NCBI GenBank assembly: GCA_016200745.1 | Contig: JACQEF010000198.1 | Coordinates: forward strand, 1 to 6,950 | DNA from: Chloroflexota bacterium | Lineage (GTDB): Bacteria; Chloroflexota; Limnocylindria; Limnocylindrales; CSP1-4 | DNA length: 6,950 bases | Direction: 5' to 3' | Shown: piece by piece, positions 1 through 5,963 of the stretch | Layout of the letters: each line of letters opens with the position of its first letter | Numbering within the stretch: the first letter of the stretch is position 1 | Made by a program: the position numbers and the translations under genes | Notes under the pieces: generated by a model | The model's database searches: none | What the model was told of the DNA's origin: nothing | Seen by the model: the letters and a program-made list of their open reading frames with translations, nothing else

Positions 1-613
1 GCTCGTCGGCCCCGCAGACCTCCTTGAGCTCGTCGAGCGGGTGGGTCCGCTTCTGCTCATCGAGGATCACGATCTCGTCGATCGGCGCGGGGTAGCCCAT
101 CCGGATCCGGAGCATGAACCGGTCGAGCTGGGCCTCGGGGAGCGCGAACGTCCCTTCGTACTCGATCGGGTTCTGGGTGGCGATGACGAGGAACGGGTCG
201 GGCATCTTGTAGGTCGTGCCGTCGATCGTCGCCTGGTGCTCCTCCATGCATTCGAGCAGGGCGGACTGCGTCTTCGGCGTGGCCCGGTTGATCTCGTCGG
301 CGAGGACGATCTGGCTCATGATCGGGCCGGGCCGGAACTCGAACTCCTGGGTCTTCTGGTTGTAGATGGACAGGCCCGACACGTCGGACGGGAGCAGGTC
401 GGGCGTGAACTGGATCCGCCGGAACGAGCAGCCGAGGCTCCGGGCGATGGCCTTGGCGAGCACGGTCTTGCCGGTGCCGGGCACGTCCTCGATCAGCACG
501 TGGCCACGGCACAGCAGGGCCACCAGGGCGAGACGGACCTCGTGATGCTTGCCGACGATGACGCGCTCGACGTTGGCGAGAACCCTGTCGCCGGTCTCCT
601 GGATCTTGCTCAT
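1..613 (-). CDS. MoxR-family AAA+ ATPase, N-terminal part (C-terminus beyond left edge)
   Basis: About 204 residues are visible from an ATG at 613-611, reading left off the window. This is a MoxR/AAA_3 ATPase: a chaperone-like AAA+ protein that uses ATP hydrolysis to mature or activate partner proteins, often metal- or VWA-domain proteins. Visible motifs, in order, are the N-terminal VERVIVGK helix (residues 15-22), Walker A VPGTGKT (44-50), the FTPDLLPSDVSG segment (69-80) typical of MoxR, Walker B IVLADEINRA (102-111), sensor 1 ATQNP (145-149) and the EAQLDRF arginine-finger segment (160-166). All key residues are intact. The C-terminal lid domain should lie to the left. A purine-rich GAGAGG a few bases before the ATG is a possible ribosome site. 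The gene is transcribed away from the glycosidase pair. MoxR genes are usually followed by DUF58 and transglutaminase or VWA genes, which cannot be checked here. The family is certain; the substrate is unknown. Confidence 0.95.
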   Translation of the reverse strand, partial: MSKIQETGDRVLANVERVIVGKHHEVRLALVALLCRGHVLIEDVPGTGKTVLAKAIARSLGCSFRRIQFTPDLLPSDVSGLSIYNQKTQEFEFRPGPIMSQIVLADEINRATPKTQSALLECMEEHQATIDGTTYKMPDPFLVIATQNPIEYEGTFALPEAQLDRFMLRIRMGYPAPIDEIVILDEQKRTHPLDELKEVCGADE

Positions 614-684
614 CGGCCTCTCTCGTGGTCTGGCGCGTGGACCTGGCGCCGGAACGGACGGGATCGCTGGACAATGCGACGTGC

Positions 685-708
685 GTCGCGCGACTCGAGT
701 CGTGCGAC
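685..708. promoter_or_regulatory. 24-bp near-perfect palindrome, candidate operator or hairpin
   Basis: The centre CGACTCGAGTCG (691-702) is a perfect 12-bp palindrome. The flanks GTCGC (685-689) and GCGAC (704-708) extend it, with a single mismatched pair at 690/703 that could be a G-U wobble in RNA. It lies in the gap between two divergent genes, where a dimeric repressor would be expected to bind. The symmetry is seen directly; the operator role is inferred. It could instead act as an RNA hairpin in the moxR leader. Confidence 0.4.
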
Positions 709-738
709 CCGGTCGAAGGTCGCGTCGTTGGCAGATAG

Positions 739-765
739 TACGTCCAGTCGGTGGGTTTGGTTCCC
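739..765 (-). promoter_or_regulatory. Candidate ECF-sigma-like promoter for moxR
   Basis: Read on the minus strand there is GGGAACC (765-759), 16 bases, then CGTA (742-739). This resembles the GGAAC / N16 / CGT(A/T) layout known for many extracytoplasmic-function sigma factors. It would start RNA near 730 and give moxR a leader of roughly 115 nt. The match is to general consensus by eye only, and a chance match in GC-rich DNA is possible. Confidence 0.25.
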
Positions 766-835
766 GCTCGGGCAGCAGTCGTCGGCCCGTTCCCGGATCC
801 GCATCGCCGACTGCAGGTGGAGCAGCAGTCGAACC

Positions 836-853
836 ATGACGGATCGGCAATGA
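836..853 (+). other. Five-codon mini-ORF (MTDRQ) overlapping the GH63 start
   Basis: An ATG at 836 opens a five-codon frame ending in TGA at 851-853. That stop overlaps the GH63 ATG (850-852) in an ATGA arrangement typical of translational coupling. A purine-rich AGGTGGAG (815-822) lies 13 nt before this ATG, farther than ideal, whereas the GH63 ATG itself has no convincing ribosome site. The octamer ATGACGGA occurs at both 836 and 850, so the mini-ORF may simply reflect a short 14-bp tandem duplication. Whether it is translated is unknown. Confidence 0.2.
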
Positions 854-3510
854 CGGAGGGTGGTTCGCTGGCAGTGCCGAACGCCGAGCGCGTCCGTCTG
901 GCCGAGACGGCCGCGGGCGTGGCCCGCTGGGATCGCTGGGGACCCTATCTCGCGGAACGGCAGTGGGGCACGGTTCGCGAGGACTACTCCGCCGACGGCA
1001 CGGCCTGGGACGCATTCCCGCACGACCACGCCCGGTCGCGGGCCTATCGCTGGGGCGAGGACGGCCTGCTCGGGATCAGCGACGACGCGGCCCGGCTCTG
1101 CTTCGCGATCTGTCTCTGGAACGGCGTGGATCCCATCCTCAAGGAGCGCCTATTCGGGCTCGGCGGACACGAGGGCAACCACGGCGAGGACGTCAAGGAG
1201 CACTATCGGTATCTCGACGCCACGCCGAGCCACGCCTACCTCAAGGCAGCGTACCGCTATCCGCAGCGCGCCTTTCCGTACGCCGACCTGGTCGAACAGA
1301 ACCGGCGACGAGGCCGGTCCGAGCCCGAGTACGAGCTGGCCGACACCGGCATCTTCGACGACGGCCGCTGGTTCGACGTCCAGGTCGAATACGCCAAGGC
1401 GGGGGCCGAGGACATCCTCATCCGGATCTCGGTGACCAATCACGGGCCCGCGCCGGCGGCGCTCCACCTCCTGCCCACGCTCTGGTTCCGGAACACCTGG
1501 TCGTGGGGGCGCCACCACGCCCGCCCGGCGCTGGCGGCCGCCGAGTCGTCCGTCGATGGGAAGGTCGTGCGCGCCGCCCACGGGCAGCTGGGCGAATTCC
1601 ACCTGGTGGCGGCCGGATCGCCCGACCTGCTCTTCACGGAGAACGAGTCGAACGCCGAGCGACTCTGGGGCGCCGCCAATGCGACGCCGTACGTCAAGGA
1701 CGGGATCTCCGCGACCGTCGTCGACGGCCTGGCCGGCCGGGTCAATCCGGGCGGCGTCGGGACGAAGGTTTCGGCGCACTACGTCCTCACCCTTGAGGCC
1801 GGCACGGCGCAGGTCGTGCTGCTGCGACTGGCGAAAGGCCCGCCCCGTTCGCCGGTCCCGGACGCCGACGCCGTCTTCGGGGCGCGGGTCGCGGAGGCGG
1901 ACGCGTTCTACGCCACGCTGACGGGCAACGGGCTCACGCCCGACGAGGCCCTGGTCCAGCGACAGGCGTTCGCGGGACTGATCTGGAACAAGCAGTGGTA
2001 TCACCTCGACGTGGCGGAGTGGCTCGACGGCGATCCCGCCTCGGCTCCCCCGCCGCCGTCACGTCTCCACGGGCGCAACAGCGACTGGCGCGAACTCAAC
2101 ACCGCCGACGTCCTGTCGATGCCCGACGCCTGGGAGTACCCGTGGTTCGCCGCGTGGGATCTCGCCTTCCACTGCCTGCCGCTGGCATTGCTCGACCCGG
2201 CCTTCGCCAAGAACCAGCTGGTGCTCCTGACGCGCGAGTGGTACATGCACCCGAACGGCCAGCTGCCCGCCTACGAATGGGCGTTCTCGGACGTCAACCC
2301 GCCCGTCCACGCCTGGGCAGCCTGGCGTGTCTACAAGATCGACCGGCGGATCTCCGGCGTCGCCGACCGCGCGTTCCTGGAGCGGGTCTTCCACAAGCTG
2401 CTGCTCAACTTCACCTGGTGGGTCAACCGCAAGGACGCCGACGGACACAACGTCTTCCAGGGCGGGTTCCTGGGTCTCGACAACGTCGGCGTCTTCGATC
2501 GGAGCGCGCCGCTGCCCGTCGACGGTCACCTCGGCCAGGCCGACGGCACCGCCTGGATGGGCATGTACTCGCTGAACATGCTGGCGATGGCCCTCGAGCT
2601 CGCCCGCGAGGACCCGGTCTACGAGGACATCGCGACCAAGTTCTTCGAGCATTTCCTGTACATCGCGGGAGCGCTCAACGGCGTCGGCGTCGAATCCGTC
2701 CCGCTGTGGGACGAGTCGGACGAGTTCTTCTACGACACGCTCCACCTGGCGACCGGTGAGAACGTCCCGCTCAAGGTGCGATCGCTGGTCGGCTTGATCC
2801 CGTTGCTCGCGGTCGAGACGCTGGAACCCGGGCTGCTCGAGCAGATGCCGGGGTTCCGGCGGCGAATGCGCTGGTTCCTCGCCAATCGCCCGGCGCTGTC
2901 GGCGCTCGTGCCGTCCTGGGAGACGCCGGGCCTCGGCGAGCGACGGTTGCTCGCCCTCGTCCACGGGCATCGGATGAAGGCGCTCCTGCACCGGATGCTC
3001 GACGAGGACGAGTTCCTGTCCGGCCACGGGATCCGGTCGCTGAGTCGAGCGCACCTCGCCGAGCCGTACGTCCTCGACCTCGGCGGCACGCGCAACACGG
3101 TCGACTACGAGCCTGCCGAATCGCAGTCGGGCCTGTTCGGCGGCAACTCGAACTGGCGGGGCCCGGTCTGGTTTCCGATCAACTACCTGCTGATCGAGGC
3201 GCTCCAGAAGTTCGACCACTACTACGGCCCGGAATTCGCGGTCGAGTGCCCGACCGGTTCGGGGCGGCTGGCCTCCCTCGGGGAGGTCGCGGAGGAGCTC
3301 GGCGATCGGCTCATCTCGCTCTTCACGGTGGACGCCGACGGACGGCGGCCAGCCCTGGGTTCCGACGGCCTGGGCGAGGATCCGCTCTTCTTCGAGTACT
3401 TCCATGGCGATACCGGGGCGGGACTGGGCGCGAGCCACCAGACCGGCTGGACGGCGCTCGTCGCAAAGCTCCTGGAGGCCAGGGGACGACATCGGGCGGC
3501 GAAGGCGTGA
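850..3510 (+). CDS. GH63-type (MGH1-like) glucosidase
   Basis: This 886-residue protein matches the long bacterial GH63 family, related to mannosyl-oligosaccharide glucosidase: inverting exo-enzymes that remove terminal alpha-linked glucose. There is no signal peptide or membrane segment, so it is probably cytoplasmic. A beta-sandwich N-terminal part (about residues 30-350, containing the family-typical WGTVREDYS and GEDGLLGISD) precedes an (alpha/alpha)6 barrel (about 380-880). Barrel landmarks are WDLAFH (D437, likely general acid), GGFLGLDN (538-545), GGNSNWRGPVWFP (764-776) and FFEYFHGDTGAGLG (E849 likely general base by analogy with GH63/GH37), then the conserved TGWTALV. The ATG at 850 is chosen because conserved-looking sequence begins a few residues later. 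In-frame GTGs at 751 and 817 would only add an arginine- and proline-rich stretch with no family resemblance, and GTG 874, 14 nt after GGAGG, is an alternative. The stop overlaps the next gene. The exact substrate (glucan branch, glucosyl-glycerate type or other glucoside) cannot be read from the sequence. Confidence 0.9.
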   Translation: MTEGGSLAVPNAERVRLAETAAGVARWDRWGPYLAERQWGTVREDYSADGTAWDAFPHDHARSRAYRWGEDGLLGISDDAARLCFAICLWNGVDPILKERLFGLGGHEGNHGEDVKEHYRYLDATPSHAYLKAAYRYPQRAFPYADLVEQNRRRGRSEPEYELADTGIFDDGRWFDVQVEYAKAGAEDILIRISVTNHGPAPAALHLLPTLWFRNTWSWGRHHARPALAAAESSVDGKVVRAAHGQLGEFHLVAAGSPDLLFTENESNAERLWGAANATPYVKDGISATVVDGLAGRVNPGGVGTKVSAHYVLTLEAGTAQVVLLRLAKGPPRSPVPDADAVFGARVAEADAFYATLTGNGLTPDEALVQRQAFAGLIWNKQWYHLDVAEWLDGDPASAPPPPSRLHGRNSDWRELNTADVLSMPDAWEYPWFAAWDLAFHCLPLALLDPAFAKNQLVLLTREWYMHPNGQLPAYEWAFSDVNPPVHAWAAWRVYKIDRRISGVADRAFLERVFHKLLLNFTWWVNRKDADGHNVFQGGFLGLDNVGVFDRSAPLPVDGHLGQADGTAWMGMYSLNMLAMALELAREDPVYEDIATKFFEHFLYIAGALNGVGVESVPLWDESDEFFYDTLHLATGENVPLKVRSLVGLIPLLAVETLEPGLLEQMPGFRRRMRWFLANRPALSALVPSWETPGLGERRLLALVHGHRMKALLHRMLDEDEFLSGHGIRSLSRAHLAEPYVLDLGGTRNTVDYEPAESQSGLFGGNSNWRGPVWFPINYLLIEALQKFDHYYGPEFAVECPTGSGRLASLGEVAEELGDRLISLFTVDADGRRPALGSDGLGEDPLFFEYFHGDTGAGLGASHQTGWTALVAKLLEARGRHRAAKA

Positions 3511-5492
3511 CCGGGGCCTCGGCCGAGCGCCCGTTCGTCCAGCTCGGTCCCGATGTCTGTGGCGACCTGGAGTCAGGCATCCGGGACGAGTGGCTGGTCA
3601 CGAACGGACTGGGCGGCTACGCCTTCGGCACGGTCGCCGGCCCGCCGACCCGCGTCTATCACGGGCTTTTGGTCGCGGCGCTGGCGCCGCCCGTGGGCCG
3701 GACGGTGCTCGTCGGCGGCCTGCTCGAATGGGCCGTGGTCGATGGCGAGCGGGTCGCCCTCCATGCGCTCGAGCACGCTGACGGCCGGATCGACGGCGAC
3801 GGCTACCGGCGGCTGGTCTCGGCCCGGCTCGACGGGATGCGGCCGGTGTTCACCTACGCGATCGGCGGCGTCCGGATCGAGAAGCGGATCTGGATGGCCG
3901 AGGCCGCCAACACGACGTACGTCCGCTACGACAGCGTCGGCGCGGACCGGCCCATCGAGCTCGAGCTGACACCGCTCACGACGTTCCGCGACCACCACGA
4001 GACGCGCCGCGAGGCCGACGGCATCCCGGGGGGGCCACTGCGGATCCTCGCACCGGACGGGTCGTTCGCGCCGCACGGGTCAGAGGCGCAGGGCCGCTGG
4101 ATCCGTGACATCCGCCACCGTGAGGAGACCGCCCGCGGGCTCCCCGATCGATCCGACCTGTGGGCGCCGGGCACCGCGCGGTTCGCGATGTCCGCGGGTC
4201 ACCCGGCCACCCTGATCTTCACGGCCGAGCCGACCGATCCGCAGGACCCGGCCCTCGCCCTTGCGGCGGCGGTCGCGCGCGAGACGGACCTGCTCGAGCT
4301 CGCCGGCGCCCGCGGCGCGTCGGACTTCGTGCGCGACCTCGTGCTCGCCGCCGACCAGTTCCTCGTCCGACGCGACATCCCGATCGGCGGCGATCGGACG
4401 GAGCCGGGACGGACGGTGATCGCGGGCTATCCATGGTTCAACGACTGGGGCCGCGACACGATGATCTCGCTGCCCGGGCTGTGCCTGTCGACCGGCCGCC
4501 ACGCCGAGGCCGCCGCCATCCTTCGCTCGTTCGCCCGGTTCGTCCGCGACGGGCTGCTCCCCAACAACTTCCCGGACCACGCCGGCGAAGTCCCCGAGTA
4601 CCACACGATCGATGCCTCGGTCTGGTATCCCCTCGCGGTCCGGGCGCACGCGGTTGCGACGGGCTCGGGTGCGCTCATCGACGAGCTCCTGCCGACCCTC
4701 CGCTCGCTCCTCGACGCCCACGTCGCGGGGACCCGGTTCGGGATCGGGATGGATCCGGCCGACGGGCTCCTTCGCGGTGGAGCCGAGGGGTACCAGCTGA
4801 CCTGGATGGACGCGCGAGTCGACGGCTGGGTGGTCACGCCACGACGCGGCAAGCCCGTCGAGATCCAGGCACTCTGGATCAGCTCGCTTCGGGCCGTCGG
4901 CGGGTGGCTCGTCGAGCGCGGCAATCCGGACGGTGCCGGTACCCGCTATCTCGATCTTGCCGACCGGGCGGTTGCGGCCTTCGTCCAGCGATTCTGGCGA
5001 CCCGAGCTCGGCTACCTTGCCGACGTCGTGGACGGGCCGGACGGCGACGACCTCTCGCTCCGACCGAACCAGGTGTTCGCGCTCTCGGTCCCCTACCCGC
5101 TCGTCCAGGGAGAGGTCGCCGCGTCCGTGGTTGACGCGGTCGGTCGCGCGCTGGCGGTGCCGCTGGGCTTGCGCTCGCTCGCGCCCGGCGATCCGGCCTA
5201 CCGCCCGGTGTTCCAGGGGGACCGCCGGTTCCGCGACGCGGCGTACCACCAGGGAACCGTCTGGACGTGGCTGATCGGGCCGTATGCGGCGGCGGTCGCG
5301 CGGGTCCGGGGGGACGCGGCGGCCGGGCTGGACATCCTCCGTCCGTTCGAGGCCCACCTCCGGACGGCCGGCCTGGGCTCGGTCTCCGAGATCCTGGAGC
5401 CCGAGCCTCCGTTCGAGCCACGCGGCTGCCCGTTCCAGGCCTGGGGCGTGGCCGAGGTCCTGCGCGTCTGGCGGGCGCTCGGCGGGAACTGA
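3507..5492 (+). CDS. Glycogen debranching enzyme, amylo-alpha-1,6-glucosidase (GDE_N / GDE_C, GH133)
   Basis: This 661-residue protein is of the normal length for the archaeal-type debranching enzyme. It hydrolyses alpha-1,6 branch-point glucose in glycogen-like glucans in the cytoplasm. The N-terminal domain (about 20-270) opens with EWLVTNGLGGYAFGTVAG and TRVYHGLLVA (48-57), the hallmark of GDE_N. The C-terminal (alpha/alpha)6 barrel (about 280-660) carries YPWFNDWGRDTMISLPG (D317, likely catalytic acid), NNFPDHAGEVPEYHTIDASVWY (D369), YHQGTVW (580-586) and SEILEPEPP (E628, likely base), followed by GCPFQAWGVAEVLRVW. All of these look intact. The start is the GTG at 3507, whose last two bases form part of the GH63 stop TGA (GTGA, 4-bp overlap), with GAAGG directly before it. 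An earlier in-frame start at 3246 would lie deep inside GH63 and is not credible. The overlap implies one mRNA and coupled translation with the GH63 enzyme. No glucanotransferase (GH77 or GH13-type) domain is present, so another enzyme would have to shorten the branches first. Confidence 0.95.
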   Translation: MTGASAERPFVQLGPDVCGDLESGIRDEWLVTNGLGGYAFGTVAGPPTRVYHGLLVAALAPPVGRTVLVGGLLEWAVVDGERVALHALEHADGRIDGDGYRRLVSARLDGMRPVFTYAIGGVRIEKRIWMAEAANTTYVRYDSVGADRPIELELTPLTTFRDHHETRREADGIPGGPLRILAPDGSFAPHGSEAQGRWIRDIRHREETARGLPDRSDLWAPGTARFAMSAGHPATLIFTAEPTDPQDPALALAAAVARETDLLELAGARGASDFVRDLVLAADQFLVRRDIPIGGDRTEPGRTVIAGYPWFNDWGRDTMISLPGLCLSTGRHAEAAAILRSFARFVRDGLLPNNFPDHAGEVPEYHTIDASVWYPLAVRAHAVATGSGALIDELLPTLRSLLDAHVAGTRFGIGMDPADGLLRGGAEGYQLTWMDARVDGWVVTPRRGKPVEIQALWISSLRAVGGWLVERGNPDGAGTRYLDLADRAVAAFVQRFWRPELGYLADVVDGPDGDDLSLRPNQVFALSVPYPLVQGEVAASVVDAVGRALAVPLGLRSLAPGDPAYRPVFQGDRRFRDAAYHQGTVWTWLIGPYAAAVARVRGDAAAGLDILRPFEAHLRTAGLGSVSEILEPEPPFEPRGCPFQAWGVAEVLRVWRALGGN

Positions 5493-5493
5493 C

Positions 5494-5509
5494 CGGTCGC
5501 CCGCGACCG
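5494..5509 (+). terminator. Hairpin right after the debranching enzyme stop
   Basis: CGGTCG (5494-5499) and CGACCG (5504-5509) form a perfect 6-bp stem around the tetraloop CCCG, two bases after the TGA. No T-run follows, so it is not a classical intrinsic terminator. It could help termination or protect the 3' end of the message. Confidence 0.3.
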
Positions 5510-5689
5510 TGCGTCGGCCCGGCGAATCGGGGGCCACGACCGCGAGGAAGCGGCGCCGGACCAGCATCGGCCGGCTCCGGGCCAGCGAACCGGGCCGGCG
5601 GACGGCAAGGGAGGGAGCGAGGCGTCGCGCCCGGCCCCAGACCGTCACGAGCGCCCGGCTCCCCGGATCCCCTGCATGGCCACACGGTT

Positions 5690-5710
5690 GGGCGGCCCGG
5701 TTAGCCGCCC
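5690..5710. terminator. 7-bp GC hairpin between the convergent operons
   Basis: GGGCGGC (5690-5696) and GCCGCCC (5704-5710) form a perfect 7-bp stem with a 7-base loop. It lies 28 bp beyond the stop of the small membrane protein gene and about 200 bp beyond the debranching enzyme. Neither strand has a T-run after the stem, so termination here is plausible in both directions but not shown. Confidence 0.35.
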
Positions 5711-5738
5711 GTTGCCGGAGCGTGAACAGTTCGACCGA

Positions 5739-5963
5739 TCAGCCGCGGATGAGCGTCAGCGCCCCCACCCACACGGTCATCAGGCAGCCGATCGCGCCCA
5801 TCGCCGCCAGGAACAGCTCACCGCCCGCCCACGACGCGACGGCGACCGCGCCGAACATCGCCGCCAGGACGAGCGCGATCGCGGCCAGGCCGATCCGCTC
5901 GATCATCGGGCGAGGCTCGCGCGGGGACGCCTCCTCATCGCGTACGCGTGGATCCTCGCTCAC
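5739..5963 (-). CDS. Small two-helix membrane protein, function unknown
   Basis: This 74-residue protein starts at a GTG (5963-5961) that overlaps the TGA of the upstream PBP gene by 4 bp (GTGA). AAGGGAG, four bases before the GTG, is a good ribosome site. The N-terminal 20 or so residues are charged (acidic and basic, with prolines). Two hydrophobic segments follow (about 22-44 and 49-71), joined by a short ASWAGGEL turn, and the protein ends in LIRG. It is therefore predicted to be a small helical-hairpin inner-membrane protein. I do not recognise a family. An internal ATG at residue 20 could be a shorter start. Coupling to a cell-wall transpeptidase suggests an envelope role, but that is inference. 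The longer frame that opens further upstream lies inside the PBP gene and is not used. Confidence 0.7.
   Translation of the reverse strand: MSEDPRVRDEEASPREPRPMIERIGLAAIALVLAAMFGAVAVASWAGGELFLAAMGAIGCLMTVWVGALTLIRG

Larger units (their letters stand above)
614..849. promoter_or_regulatory. Divergent intergenic regulatory region between moxR and the GH63 gene
   Basis: This 236-bp gap separates two divergently read genes and should hold promoters for both. It contains a 24-bp near-perfect palindrome (685-708), a smaller hairpin sharing one arm with it (676-689), an ECF-like promoter candidate facing moxR (739-765), a 10-bp direct repeat GCAGCAGTCG exactly 50 bp apart (772-781 and 822-831), and a mini-ORF just before the GH63 start (836-853). 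On the plus strand TTGGCA (728-733) resembles a -35 box, but no good -10 box follows at 16-18 bp. The promoter of the glycosidase pair is therefore not identified. Confidence 0.5.
5493..5738. other. Convergent intergenic region without a gene
   Basis: This 246-bp gap lies between convergent genes. Several short frames cross it, but none has a recognisable protein or a convincing start. It holds at least three GC-rich stem-loops: 5494-5509, 5570-5599 (8-bp stem including one G-U pair) and 5690-5710. Such structures suit the ends of two opposing transcripts. No tRNA, repeat array or attachment site was seen. Confidence 0.5.

Noticed and set aside
57..674. 205-codon open frame on the minus strand
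   Set aside because: It is in a different frame from the real MoxR protein and gives an Arg/Pro-rich shadow; the true frame runs off the left edge.
676..708. Possible tRNA, CRISPR or attachment-site structure in the inverted repeats
   Set aside because: There is no cloverleaf, no T-loop, no repeat-spacer periodicity and no adjacent integrase; only simple palindromes are present.
41..853. 270-codon open frame on the plus strand
   Set aside because: It lies antisense to moxR, whose motifs are unmistakable, and its translation is low-complexity Arg/Gly/Asp-rich with no domain. Only its last five codons are discussed, as a mini-ORF.
2059..3492. 477-codon open frame antisense to the GH63 gene
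   Set aside because: Long antisense frames are common in GC-rich genes because stop codons are rare; the translation is Arg/Glu/Val-rich without recognisable motifs.
4080..5648. 522-codon open frame antisense to the debranching enzyme gene
   Set aside because: Same reason: the opposite strand carries all GH133 motifs, and this frame shows only Arg/Asp/Pro-rich shadow sequence.
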